From Dethiosulfovibrio salsuginis (GTDB taxonomy: Bacteria > Synergistota > Synergistia > Synergistales > Dethiosulfovibrionaceae), in assembly GCF_900177735.1 (NCBI RefSeq), contig NZ_FXBB01000020.1, forward strand, positions 1-46,561: a DNA stretch of 46,561 bases. Reading direction: 5' to 3'. The notes beneath the pieces are model-generated. The model had not been told where the DNA came from, did no database searches, and was given only the letters and a program-made list of their open reading frames with translations. Both the position numbers and the translations under genes were made by a program. This document shows, one piece after another, positions 32,746 through 41,456 of the stretch (the stretch's first letter is position 1; the number at the start of each line of letters is the position of its first letter).

Positions 32746-33473
32746 CTTATGTCTCCTCTCAAAAGCCCCAGTATCTCCTTACGAAGGGCAACCACGTAAG
32801 GATCGTCCCTGAGCCTGGGCTTCTCCCCTTCGATCTCGTAAATCGACCTGACCTCCATAGGCTGTTCCGACAGGAGGACGACCACATCGGAGGTTATCAG
32901 GGCCTCCTCCACATCGTGGGTTATCATGATTATGGTCTTGCCGAAGTCCTTTTGGAGGGCCACCAAAAGCCCCTGGAGTCCCTGCCTGGTCAGAGAGTCC
33001 AGGGCCGAAAGGGGCTCGTCCAGGAGGATAAGTTCCCGATCGAACATAATGGTCCTAGCCAGGGCGGTCCTCTGCCTCATTCCCCCGGACAACCTATTAG
33101 GAAGATAGTCCTCAAAGCCCCCCAGTCCGAGTTTGCGAAAAAGGTCGACCGCCCTCTCCCTGTCCTGTAGGGTATAATTATTTTTAGGCAGCAAGCTGTT
33201 CTCCATCGCCGATAACCAGGGTAAAAGGAGGTCCGTCTGGGCCATCCAGGCCGCTTTCGTCGAAAGATCGGGGACACCACAGCCCTCCCACAGGAGCTCT
33301 CCTTCGTCGGGAGGGACGGCACCGGTCAGCAGGTCAAAGAAGGTGCTTTTACCGCAACCTGACGGCCCTATGAGGGAGACGAAATCCCCACGGGCCACGG
33401 ACAGGGAGAAATCCTCCAGGACGGAAAGGCCGTCGAAATCCTTCTTCAGGCCCTGAACCGATAGGAGATTCAT
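32742..33473 (-). CDS. thiZ: ThiZ-like ABC transporter ATPase
   Basis: This 243-residue ATPase has Walker A GPSGCGKSTF, Q-loop MAQTDLLLPWLSAMEN, signature LSGGMRQRTALART, Walker B LILLDEPLSALD and switch ITHDVEEAL. I start at the ATG at 33473, which overlaps the thiT stop (ATGA). It powers uptake of the ThiY-bound pyrimidine. Confidence 0.9.
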   Translation of the reverse strand: MNLLSVQGLKKDFDGLSVLEDFSLSVARGDFVSLIGPSGCGKSTFFDLLTGAVPPDEGELLWEGCGVPDLSTKAAWMAQTDLLLPWLSAMENSLLPKNNYTLQDRERAVDLFRKLGLGGFEDYLPNRLSGGMRQRTALARTIMFDRELILLDEPLSALDSLTRQGLQGLLVALQKDFGKTIIMITHDVEEALITSDVVVLLSEQPMEVRSIYEIEGEKPRLRDDPYVVALRKEILGLLRGDIR

Positions 33474-33976
33474 AAGGTTACCGGTTTTGGCAACCTCTTC
33501 CACAGGGCGGTTATCATGACAATGGAAAGTATCATGTTAGGGACCATATAGCTGCCGTTATACACTAGGGAATAGACGAGAGGGTTCTGTCCTACCGGGG
33601 CGTAGCTGGCGAAAAACACCACACCGGAGGCCACGTGACAGGCCAGTCTGGCAACGGTCCCCAGGGCTATGCCAGCCCAGTGGTGGTGCCTAAACGATCC
33701 CGCCAATCCCAGGGCCGCAAAAGCGAGAGGATAATCGAGAACCGCCTGGATAGGGTGAGCCACGTAGCCTCCCAGCATGAGCTGAAGAAGACCGGCCACA
33801 GCACCGGCACCGAAGCCCGCCTTAAGACCGTACCTCAGGGAAAAAAGCAGAAGGGGGACGTTCTCCAGGGTGATAGAGCCTCCCTGGGGCATCCGAAATA
33901 GCTTGACGTAGGAGAGTGTCACCGCCAGTGCCACCGACAGAGACGCTTCCACCAAAATGCGGGTATTGCCTTTCAT
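33470..33976 (-). CDS. thiT: ThiT, thiamine-specific ECF transporter subunit
   Basis: This 168-residue protein with about six membrane helices shows the ThiT/YuaJ signature FRMPQGGSITLENVPLLLFS, then LRYGLKAGFGAGAVAGLLQL and HPIQAVLDYPLAFAALG. ThiT binds thiamine with nanomolar affinity in characterised cases and works with a shared ECF module. The ATG at 33976 follows GAGGAGG at 33992-33985, which is controlled by the TPP riboswitch. The upstream in-frame codons lie within the riboswitch leader and are not used. First gene of the operon. Confidence 0.88.
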   Translation of the reverse strand: MKGNTRILVEASLSVALAVTLSYVKLFRMPQGGSITLENVPLLLFSLRYGLKAGFGAGAVAGLLQLMLGGYVAHPIQAVLDYPLAFAALGLAGSFRHHHWAGIALGTVARLACHVASGVVFFASYAPVGQNPLVYSLVYNGSYMVPNMILSIVMITALWKRLPKPVTL

Positions 33977-33984
33977 AGGGAAAA

Positions 33985-34060
33985 CCTCCTCTAAATGGTT
34001 GTTGCCGGAGGAGGGAAGGGGTTCTCCAAGGTAGAGGGGCACCCTGGACGTATGAGGTAA
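33985..34060 (-). promoter_or_regulatory. translational expression platform of the TPP riboswitch
   Basis: Read on the minus strand, CCTCCTC can pair with the ribosome binding site GAGGAGG (33991-33985), hiding it. The overlapping CTTCCCT (34018-34012) can instead pair with AGGGAAG at the 3' edge of the aptamer (34068-34062). The two helices exclude each other: with TPP bound the aptamer keeps AGGGAAG and the ribosome site is closed; without TPP it is open. Confidence 0.65.
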
Positions 34061-34144
34061 ACTTCCCTGCGCCGGCATGATCCGGATCAGGTTCCAGGGG
34101 TCGAGACTTAAAGTCTCCTCTCAGCCGGTACACCGACTCCCCCA
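34061..34144 (-). promoter_or_regulatory. TPP riboswitch aptamer (THI element)
   Basis: The minus strand carries the conserved THI-box pieces in order: GGGGGAGTCGGTGTACCGGC, CTGAGAGGAGAC, GACCCCTGGAACCTGATCCG, GATCATGCCGGCGCAGGGAA. CUGAGA and the ACC(C)-GAACCUGAUC-CCG-GCGnAGGGAA motifs form the TPP-binding core. It lies in the leader of thiT and controls the whole thiamine salvage operon. Confidence 0.95.
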
Positions 34145-34156
34145 GTTCCAACAGCA

Positions 34157-34185
34157 CTTTTACACCTGTTTAGCGAATATGTCAA
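34157..34185 (-). promoter_or_regulatory. promoter of the thiamine salvage operon
   Basis: On the minus strand TTGACA (34185-34180) and TAAAAG (34162-34157) are 17 nt apart, with TG just before the -10 box. Transcription would start just upstream of the riboswitch. It is back-to-back with the chemosensory promoter; the two -35 boxes are 12 bp apart. Confidence 0.72.
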
Positions 34186-34197
34186 CCAGTCCCCTTA

Positions 34198-34226
34198 GTG
34201 ACAGGCCCAGGGCATAAGCCTATAAT
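34198..34226 (+). promoter_or_regulatory. promoter of the Wsp-like chemosensory operon
   Basis: GTGACA at 34198-34203 and TATAAT at 34221-34226 are separated by 17 nt. The leader to the first gene is about 25 nt and contains TTAGGAGG. Confidence 0.78.
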
Positions 34227-34256
34227 CGGTTCAAGAAATTTTAGGAGGTGACCGGC

Positions 34257-34682
34257 ATGGATTCCTATTTGATTTTTTACGTGGGTTCGAGGACACTGGC
34301 CCTCCCGGTGAAAGAGGTCGATAGAATAGTCCCCTCGGTGGCAATGACCCCTCTGAACGAGCCCCATCCTATCGTGGCTGGGATAATAGATGTCGAAGGG
34401 AGGGGGGTTCTCCTTTACGATCTCCGTCCTGTCTACGGAGAAGAGCTCAGCCCCCTAAAGCTGGAACATCGTTTTATACTGATTACCTGGCAGGATAGAC
34501 CTAGGGCCCTGTGGGTCGACGGTATAAGGGATGTGACTCAGCTCTCGACAGACCCTGTAAACCTGCCGGGATCGAGCAAAAAGGCATCCATGGTCTTTCA
34601 AAACGACAGGACAGCCATATCGACTACATCGTCGGAAGAGATTATGGAGATGGCCGAGAGGTGCGGACTTGAGCTCCCTTAG
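34257..34682 (+). CDS. CheW-like coupling protein 1 (WspB/WspD-like)
   Basis: This 141-residue protein is a single CheW domain linking a chemoreceptor to CheA. It shows LIFYVGSRTLALPVKEVDRI, HPIVAGIIDVEGRGVLLYDL and the closing IRDVTQLSTDPV. The ATG at 34257 follows AGGAGG; an in-frame GTG at 34248 overlaps that site and is rejected. The next gene starts within its last codons. It is more divergent than the second CheW of the operon, as WspB and WspD are from each other. Confidence 0.85.
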   Translation: MDSYLIFYVGSRTLALPVKEVDRIVPSVAMTPLNEPHPIVAGIIDVEGRGVLLYDLRPVYGEELSPLKLEHRFILITWQDRPRALWVDGIRDVTQLSTDPVNLPGSSKKASMVFQNDRTAISTTSSEEIMEMAERCGLELP

Positions 34683-36033
34683 GCTACTCCCGGAGGACCT
34701 GGATAAGCTGGTCTACTCAATTAAAAATAGATTTGGCATAGTATTAGGGTCGGATATCCAAAAGGCCAGGGAAAAAGCTGCCTTGCTGGTTCGAGACCTA
34801 TCCCAGGACCTAGACGAAAGGCAGGATAAGATCGTCACCTGGATTATCGAGAGATCCGATCGGACCTTTGTGGAGGTAATCTCTCCTTACATAACCGTAG
34901 GGGAAACCTATTTTTTCAGGGACAGAAAGATCCTCAGCTCCTTTAAAGAGGACATCCTTCCCTCCTTGGTTTCGAGCCCTAAAAGGCCGATAAAGGTCTG
35001 GTCCGCCGGATGCAGCACCGGAGAGGAGCCCTATACCCTGGCGATGATAATGGAGGACTCCACGTTAGGACTAGGCGGCGGTTTCAGGGTGTACGGGACG
35101 GACCTGAACGAAAGCAGCCTCAAAAAGGCAAGAAGAGGTATTTACGGTAAATGGTCCTTCAGAGGGATGAACGATACGGAGATAACCAGGTATTTCGACC
35201 CCTTTGAGGACGGCTTTTTTCAGGTAAAGGGCCGTTACAGATCGGCGGTATCCTTCGATTCGGCAAACCTGGTCGCATCGGCTACTCCCTGGCGTAGCGG
35301 CGAGATAGACGTTATTTTCTGCCGAAACGTGATGATGTATTTCGACGATGACAGCAGGAAAAAGGTCCTTGAGGGCTTTTTAGAGGCCCTTTCTCCTGAG
35401 GGATGGCTTGTGGTGGCCGCCTGTGAGACCTCCCTTATGGAAGAATCCCATTTTTATCCTGTACACCTAGGAGGACAGACCTTCTTTAGGCCCTTCGAGT
35501 CGGAGCCCCCTTTCTGCGCCTTTCCATCGGAGGTAGGAGGGGAATCCCACGAATCTCCATGGGGAAACGAAAACGACGATGACTACGAGGAATACGAAAC
35601 AGGTCTGTACGAACCTCTCCCTGTAGATCCCCGTGCTGACTCCACAGAGCCTGAGGCAGACATACCGGATATAGGGCTTATCCACTCTTTAGCGGACAGA
35701 GGAGAGACCGAGAGGGCCCTCGAGCTTTGCCTATCCTTAGGGAACTCCACCGACCCTTACATCCACTATCTGACGTCCATAATATACCAGGACATGGGGG
35801 ACCTGGACGGCGCCAAAGAGACCCTCCGAAAGGCCCTCTTTTTGGACCCTTCATTCGTCATGGCCCACTATTCCCTTTTAGGTATCGCCATATCGGAGGG
35901 AAATCAGAGAGAGAGAAGCAGGCACGTAAGAAACCTGAGAGAGCTTCTCCTGGGGATGCCCGGCGAGGAAACGGTACCCTACGGAGACGGGGCAACCGCT
36001 AAAGACCTGTTATCAGCACTGAATAACCTGTGA
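34669..36033 (+). CDS. CheR-type receptor methyltransferase with C-terminal TPR (WspC-like)
   Basis: This 454-residue enzyme methylates receptor glutamates using S-adenosylmethionine. The CheR part has PYITVGETYFFRD, the SAM motif VWSAGCSTGEEPYTLAM near residue 110, and IDVIFCRNVMMYFDDDSRKK. After a long acidic linker (~300-330), tetratricopeptide-like repeats follow (IHYLTSIIYQDMGDLDGAKE, TLRKALFLDPSFVMAHYSLL). CheR with a TPR tail is typical of Wsp- and Frz-like systems. It starts at TTG inside the first cheW, with GAGAGGTG upstream. Confidence 0.88.
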   Translation: MSSLRLLPEDLDKLVYSIKNRFGIVLGSDIQKAREKAALLVRDLSQDLDERQDKIVTWIIERSDRTFVEVISPYITVGETYFFRDRKILSSFKEDILPSLVSSPKRPIKVWSAGCSTGEEPYTLAMIMEDSTLGLGGGFRVYGTDLNESSLKKARRGIYGKWSFRGMNDTEITRYFDPFEDGFFQVKGRYRSAVSFDSANLVASATPWRSGEIDVIFCRNVMMYFDDDSRKKVLEGFLEALSPEGWLVVAACETSLMEESHFYPVHLGGQTFFRPFESEPPFCAFPSEVGGESHESPWGNENDDDYEEYETGLYEPLPVDPRADSTEPEADIPDIGLIHSLADRGETERALELCLSLGNSTDPYIHYLTSIIYQDMGDLDGAKETLRKALFLDPSFVMAHYSLLGIAISEGNQRERSRHVRNLRELLLGMPGEETVPYGDGATAKDLLSALNNL

Positions 36034-36048
36034 TGTGAGGTGATAAAA

Positions 36049-36555
36049 GTGAAAAAAGACGTATCCACAGTCCTGGAGGAAAGGGCGGAAGCTCTGGCAT
36101 CAGGGAGAGCTCAAAACTCCTTGGACAAAGGGGATGAATTTGTGACCTTCCGGCTAGGACAGGAGCTCTACGGGATATCCTCCGAGCTGGTGGGAGAGGT
36201 TTTTCCCGCGAGGGAGATAACCCCTTTACCGGCGGTGCCGGATTTTATAGTCGGAGTCGTCAACCTGAGAGGGAAGATAGTGTCGGTAAACGACCTTAAG
36301 GCGATTTTAGACCTGCCGAAGAGCTCGGCGCCAGACCGTTTTATCCTGGTTTTAAGGTCGCCGTCCATGGAGATAGGTCTTTTAGTGGAACCTCCTGTGG
36401 ACGTTATGACCGCACCATCCCACTCTTTGGGGCCACCACTCCCTAGTTCCTCAGGCATAGAGGACTATATATCAGGGATACATGAGGACGTAGTCATATT
36501 AAAGGGAGACAGAATCCTCTCCGACCGGAGACTGATAGTCAATAGAGAGTTATAG
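36049..36555 (+). CDS. CheW-like coupling protein 2
   Basis: This 168-residue CheW has an N-terminal extension of about 30 polar residues before the domain (FVTFRLGQELYGISSELVGE, PDFIVGVVNLRGKIVSVNDL). The NLRGKIV segment is the classical CheW signature, lost in the first CheW of the operon. The GTG at 36049 follows GAGGTG; a GTG at 36040 overlaps the site. Confidence 0.87.
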   Translation: MKKDVSTVLEERAEALASGRAQNSLDKGDEFVTFRLGQELYGISSELVGEVFPAREITPLPAVPDFIVGVVNLRGKIVSVNDLKAILDLPKSSAPDRFILVLRSPSMEIGLLVEPPVDVMTAPSHSLGPPLPSSSGIEDYISGIHEDVVILKGDRILSDRRLIVNREL

Positions 36556-36572
36556 ACAGGAGAGATGCTTAG

Positions 36573-38231
36573 ATGAGAAATTTCAAGATAAAAGACAGGG
36601 TCATCTGGGGGTTCGGGACGATGGTGATCATAGCCCTGGCCCTCGGTGGGCTGGGTTTTTACGGCATATCCCGTCTCTCCCGCACCATGGAGGAGATAAG
36701 CACGAGCAAAATACCGGCAATAAGGACTCTGAAAGACCTGGAGTTCAACAGGATGGTCATAAGGGTTGATAGCGTCTCGGTCCACAACGATATGGACCTC
36801 AGGGAGATCCAGGGAATAGCGGACAGGAGAAAGGCCCTCTTCGTCAAGGTGGACGACCTATGGGGAAACCTCATAACCCTGTCAAAGACAATAGGGACCG
36901 ACGAAAACACCGTAAAAGAGGCGGAGGAGAGATACAGGATATGGCGGGAATCTCACCTAAAGCTGGACCAGGCCATAGAGGCGATTCTGGAGGCTCCTTC
37001 AGGCGATAGGGATAAGCTCTACGACCGGTATCAATCCGCTATGCTGCCGATGATATCCACCTCCGATTCGCTCGGTGAAATCCTGGAGAGTTTAGCCCTA
37101 GCGATAAACCAGGAAATAGACCTAAACGTGAGCTCAGAGCAGGCTCTTGGGGAGACCCTGTCCATAGTCACCATGATAGCGATCCTCCTTGGAGGTGCCC
37201 TTGCCTGCATCCTGGCCTACGGCATAACATCCTCTGTGGCCTACCCGATCGCCGAGGGAGTTGCGCTCCTTACCAGACTCAAAGACGGCGACTTAAGAAA
37301 AGACGTGCCGGAAAAATATCTCAACCGGAGAGACGAAATAGGGGAGTTGGCCCATTCCATACAGGCCCTGACCGAGGACATGAGAGGGCAGATAGTTGCC
37401 ATGGCCGACGTATCCACCTCACTGTCTACGTCGGCCTATCAGATCTCCGCAGCGGTATCTCAGGTAACCGCCAGCGCCGAGGAGACCTCGGCGGCGGTGG
37501 TTCAGACAACCGCTACGATGGAGGAGGTACGATCCACCGCCGCTCTTACCGATAAAAAGAGCAAAGACGTTGCGGAAAACGCCAAAAGAGGCATAAAGGT
37601 CGTCCAGAAGGGAAAGGACGCCACGGAAAAACTCCTAGGCGGACTCAAAAAAATTGGGGACCAGATGAACTCCATAGCCCAGACTATAGTCAGGCTGAGT
37701 GAGCAGAGCCAGGAGATCGGCGACATAACCGATACGGTGGAGGACCTGGCGGAACAGTCGAACCTGCTGGCGGTCAACGCCGCGGTGGAAGCGGCGAAGG
37801 CGGGGGAAGAGGGCAGAGGTTTTGCGGTAGTAGCTCAGGAGATAAAGGCCCTGGCGGAGCAGTCGAAACAGTCCGCCAAAGAGGTTCACAAAATCCTAAG
37901 GGAGATACAGAAGGCCACCGATGCCGCGGTTATGGCCACAGAACAGGGGGCAAAGGCGGTGGACGAAGGGGGCAAAGAGGCCACTCCGTCGAGAGACTCC
38001 ATTCAGGAGATAACCAGAGGTTTTGGAGAGATGTCCCAAGCCGCTACCGCCATAGCCAACTCGAACAACGAGCTGCTAGGGGGGGTCGATCAGGTATTGA
38101 CCGCTATGGAGAACGTCAAAGAGGCGGGGATCCAGAACCTGGCGGGAATGAAGGACGTGGAGAGAGCCGCCAAAGGGCTCAAGGACATGGGACAAACCCT
38201 TTCAAACCTGATCAACCGGTATCAGGTCTAG
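36573..38231 (+). CDS. methyl-accepting chemotaxis protein (WspA-like receptor)
   Basis: This 552-residue receptor has two membrane helices (about 12-31 and 191-212) enclosing a ~160-residue four-helix-bundle sensor domain, a HAMP domain (YPIAEGVALLTRLKDGDLRK to about 270) and a long cytoplasmic coiled coil. The hairpin tip reads EDLAEQSNLLAVNAAVEAAK then AGEEGRGFAVVAQEIKALAE, the universal CheA/CheW contact. It ends LSNLINRYQV with no NWETF-type tether for CheR or CheB. The domain plan equals WspA, which signals surface contact in Pseudomonas; the stimulus here is unknown. Confidence 0.92.
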   Translation: MRNFKIKDRVIWGFGTMVIIALALGGLGFYGISRLSRTMEEISTSKIPAIRTLKDLEFNRMVIRVDSVSVHNDMDLREIQGIADRRKALFVKVDDLWGNLITLSKTIGTDENTVKEAEERYRIWRESHLKLDQAIEAILEAPSGDRDKLYDRYQSAMLPMISTSDSLGEILESLALAINQEIDLNVSSEQALGETLSIVTMIAILLGGALACILAYGITSSVAYPIAEGVALLTRLKDGDLRKDVPEKYLNRRDEIGELAHSIQALTEDMRGQIVAMADVSTSLSTSAYQISAAVSQVTASAEETSAAVVQTTATMEEVRSTAALTDKKSKDVAENAKRGIKVVQKGKDATEKLLGGLKKIGDQMNSIAQTIVRLSEQSQEIGDITDTVEDLAEQSNLLAVNAAVEAAKAGEEGRGFAVVAQEIKALAEQSKQSAKEVHKILREIQKATDAAVMATEQGAKAVDEGGKEATPSRDSIQEITRGFGEMSQAATAIANSNNELLGGVDQVLTAMENVKEAGIQNLAGMKDVERAAKGLKDMGQTLSNLINRYQV

Positions 38232-38255
38232 CTCGGTAAGAATGGAGAGTAAAAA

Positions 38256-40430
38256 GTGAGCCCCTCCGATCTGGAGTTTCTCCAGGAACTTCGGCAGGAT
38301 TTTCTCCTGGAGGCGGAGGAACACCTTCAGACCATGACCTCCGGCCTACTGGAGCTCGAAAACGCCACGACCCCGTCGGAAAAGGTCGTAGAATCGGTCT
38401 ACCGGGCGGCCCACAGCCTAAAAGGAGCCGCCCACGCCGTCGAGATGCCTAAGGTGGCGTCTTTATGCCAGTCAATGGAGGGGATATTCTCGAAACTCAA
38501 GGAAAAGACCCTCTCCCTTGAGGGACGAGATTACGACCTTCTCCAGAGGTCTATGAGCTGTCTTTCCGCTATGATCGCCGATCCAGACCAGGACGACAGC
38601 GAAGGAAGATCGCTGGCTAAGGCGATGGACGAGTTGAAAAGCGGACCACCGAAGGATGTATCCTTCTCCCTTTCAGTTCCGCCATCGCCGGATAAAAACG
38701 AGAAAGAGAAGCCCGAGAACCCTGACCCCCTCCCGTCACAGGACAACCATCAGGTGGCCACCGGGGACACCGTGAGGGTTAGATCGGCTAAAATAGACTC
38801 GCTGCTCCTCCAGGCGGAGGAGATGATATCGGTAAACCTGGCTATAGATCAAAGAATCTCCGAGACCAGAGACCTCATATCTTCCATAGAGGACTGTAAG
38901 AGAGCCCTCCATCAGGAGGATAAGGAGGCCCTAAAGCAATCCTTTCAATATTTGGAGACTGGCATAAGGAAGGTAACCAAGGCCCTATCCCTGGACGGCA
39001 AAGCCGCTCGAGTCCTTCTGGATAGACTTCTCAGGGAAGCGAAGGCGGTTGTCATGCTACCGTCCTCGACCCTTCTCCAGTCTTTTCCTAAAATGGTGAG
39101 AGACCTTTCAAAGACCATGGGGAAAGACGTCGATTTTCAGATGGTCGGTGGGGAGGTAGAGGTCGACAAGAGAATCCTGGAGGGTATGAAAGACCCTCTC
39201 ATCCACCTTATAAGAAACGCTCTGGATCACGGCATAGAGAAGCCCGACGAAAGAGCGGCCTCCGATAAACATCCACAGGCGTCTTTGAGGCTCTCTTTCT
39301 CCTATACCGACGGTGGGCAGCTGGATATAACCCTCTCCGACGACGGCAGAGGGATAGACAGGGATAAACTTATAAAAAAAGCGGTCTCCTCGGGGATAAT
39401 GTCCGAGGAACAGGCCCTGTCTCTGGGGGACGAAGAGGTTCTCAATCTAATTTTCAGATCGGGACTTTCCACCAGCGCCCTTATAACCGATATATCCGGC
39501 AGAGGCCTGGGCATGGCCATAGTCAGGGAGAAAGTAGAGGCTCTAGGTGGCTCTCTATCCCTTTCCTCGGAGGTCGGAGCGGGAACCTCCTTCAGGATCA
39601 AACTCCCCCTGTCTATGGCGACTTTCAGAGGAGTCCTTGTTGAGGAATGGGGTAGGCCTTTCGTTATACCTACATCTCAGGTGATCAAGGTCACCCAGAT
39701 CCACTCAGACAGGATTAAGACCCTGGAGGGCAGGGAAGCGGTGGACATAGACGGAATAACCTATCCTCTGGCCAGGCTAGGGGATATGCTTGGGCTCAAC
39801 CGCTCCGAAAAAGACGAAATATCCCCTTTCCCTGTGGTGGTGCTGTCGTCCAGCTCACGTTCTTTTGCCTTCGCCGTTCAATCGGTAAAAGGAGAGCAGG
39901 AGATATTGCTAAAGGGACTGGGACCTCAGCTGACAAAGGTTCCCTTCGTGTCCGGGGCGACGGTGATGGGATCGGGAAAAGTCGTCCCGGTGCTGAGGGT
40001 AAAGGACCTGGTCCAGAGGGCTTCGGAGAGAAAATCCACGATCCTTACGGTCAAGACCGAGGAAAACCCTCCGTCCGTACTTTTGGTCGAGGACTCTATA
40101 ACCTCCAGAACTCTGCTTAAAAACATACTCACCGCATCAGGTTATAAGGTACAGACGGCGGTAGATGGCCAGGAGGGGCTTGAGCTCTTCTCCAGAGAGT
40201 TATTCGATATAGTCGTATCGGACGTAGAGATGCCAAAGATGAACGGCTTTGACCTTGCGAGGTCTATAAGATCCGACGGAACGAAGGGCTCGGTGCCGAT
40301 CGTTCTGGTAACCTCTTTAGACTCCCAAAAGGACAAGGAACGAGGGGTAGAGGCTGGAGCGGACGCATACATAGTGAAAAGCAGCTTCGATCAGACAAAC
40401 CTGCTGGAGGTAATGAAGCGGCTTCTCTAA
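38256..40430 (+). CDS. hybrid CheA histidine kinase with C-terminal receiver (WspE-like)
   Basis: The domains in this 724-residue kinase are: Hpt with VYRAAHSLKGAAHAVEMPKV (His near 52); a polar linker instead of a clear P2 domain; a dimerisation helix pair; HATPase with HLIRNALDHGIEKPDER, LSDDGRGID and ISGRGLGMAIVREK; a CheW-like domain (TFRGVLVEEWGRPFVIPTSQ); and a receiver with FDIVVSDVEMPKMNG (Asp near 655). The receiver distinguishes it from flagellar CheA and matches WspE and FrzE. It should phosphorylate the receiver of the GGDEF protein downstream and CheB. The GTG start follows GGAGAG. Confidence 0.92.
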   Translation: MSPSDLEFLQELRQDFLLEAEEHLQTMTSGLLELENATTPSEKVVESVYRAAHSLKGAAHAVEMPKVASLCQSMEGIFSKLKEKTLSLEGRDYDLLQRSMSCLSAMIADPDQDDSEGRSLAKAMDELKSGPPKDVSFSLSVPPSPDKNEKEKPENPDPLPSQDNHQVATGDTVRVRSAKIDSLLLQAEEMISVNLAIDQRISETRDLISSIEDCKRALHQEDKEALKQSFQYLETGIRKVTKALSLDGKAARVLLDRLLREAKAVVMLPSSTLLQSFPKMVRDLSKTMGKDVDFQMVGGEVEVDKRILEGMKDPLIHLIRNALDHGIEKPDERAASDKHPQASLRLSFSYTDGGQLDITLSDDGRGIDRDKLIKKAVSSGIMSEEQALSLGDEEVLNLIFRSGLSTSALITDISGRGLGMAIVREKVEALGGSLSLSSEVGAGTSFRIKLPLSMATFRGVLVEEWGRPFVIPTSQVIKVTQIHSDRIKTLEGREAVDIDGITYPLARLGDMLGLNRSEKDEISPFPVVVLSSSSRSFAFAVQSVKGEQEILLKGLGPQLTKVPFVSGATVMGSGKVVPVLRVKDLVQRASERKSTILTVKTEENPPSVLLVEDSITSRTLLKNILTASGYKVQTAVDGQEGLELFSRELFDIVVSDVEMPKMNGFDLARSIRSDGTKGSVPIVLVTSLDSQKDKERGVEAGADAYIVKSSFDQTNLLEVMKRLL

Positions 40431-40442
40431 GGAGATGTGTTT

Positions 40443-41456
40443 ATGATAAAGGTTTTAGTGGTAGACGATTCGATGGTCCTCAGAAAGCTGCTATGCCGGG
40501 TGTTGACCAAAGATCCTGGTATAGAGATAGTAGGCCAGTGCAGTAACGGAGAAGAGGCACTGGACTTCGTACTGTCAAACCATGTGGACGTAGTCACCAT
40601 GGACATTCAGATGCCAATTATGGACGGTTTTCAGGCGACCAAGAGGATAATGGAGGAGAAGCCCGTCCCGGTGGTGGTGATCAGCTCCTGCCTTGAGCCT
40701 GACGACGTAGAGAAGACCTTCAGGGCCATAGAGGCCGGTGCGGTTGCGGTGTTGCCTAAGCCCTCACAACAATCTAACGGACTGGAGGGCTACGGAAAGC
40801 AGCTATGCGACGCTGTAAAAGACGCCTCCATAGCCTCCGTCAAAACCTCCGACAACAGGGAAAAATTCCAGACCTACGACGGAGAATGTCGATCTATAAA
40901 GGCGGTAGCGGTAGGAGCCTCTACCGGAGGGCCTCACGCACTGGCGGAGCTGCTCTCGGCCATACCCGGAGATTTCCCCGCCCCGATACTGGTGGTACAG
41001 CATATAGCCGCCGGTTTTCTCGAGGGGATGGCCCAATGGCTATCCCAAAGCACAGAACTGAAGGTCAAAGTCGCCGAAGACAGGGAAAAAATCTTGCCTG
41101 GAACTGTCTACCTGGCGCCGGAAGGGCGACAGATGAAGGTATCGGAGATGAAGATAGACCTTTCCGACGAACCGTCGGAACACGGGGTAAAGCCGTCGAC
41201 CTCGGTGCTGTTTCGATCCGTAAGGACCTCCATAGGCCCCTGCTCCGCAGGGATACTGCTATCGGGGATGGGAAGAGACGGAGCACAGGAACTTAAGGAC
41301 ATGAAGGACAACGGATCCCTTACCTTCGCCCAGGACAGGGATAGCTCGGTGATATGGGGAATGCCAGGGGAGGCGGTAAGGCTCTCCGCCGCCTGCAAGG
41401 TGTTACCTCCTAAGTCTATAGGGAAAGCCCTCTATATATGTTCGAGGAAAGGATGA
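40443..41456 (+). CDS. cheB: CheB receptor methylesterase (WspF-like)
   Basis: This 337-residue protein has an N-terminal receiver (VLVVDDSMVLRKLL, VVTMDIQMPIMDGFQ, Asp near 53) and a C-terminal methylesterase with the catalytic Ser in GASTGGPHALAE (near 159), His in VVQHIAAGFLEG and Asp in LLSGMGRDGAQELK. It removes receptor methyl groups and so resets the system. The ATG at 40443 lies 8 nt after GGAG. It overlaps the start of the cyclase gene. Confidence 0.93.
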   Translation: MIKVLVVDDSMVLRKLLCRVLTKDPGIEIVGQCSNGEEALDFVLSNHVDVVTMDIQMPIMDGFQATKRIMEEKPVPVVVISSCLEPDDVEKTFRAIEAGAVAVLPKPSQQSNGLEGYGKQLCDAVKDASIASVKTSDNREKFQTYDGECRSIKAVAVGASTGGPHALAELLSAIPGDFPAPILVVQHIAAGFLEGMAQWLSQSTELKVKVAEDREKILPGTVYLAPEGRQMKVSEMKIDLSDEPSEHGVKPSTSVLFRSVRTSIGPCSAGILLSGMGRDGAQELKDMKDNGSLTFAQDRDSSVIWGMPGEAVRLSAACKVLPPKSIGKALYICSRKG

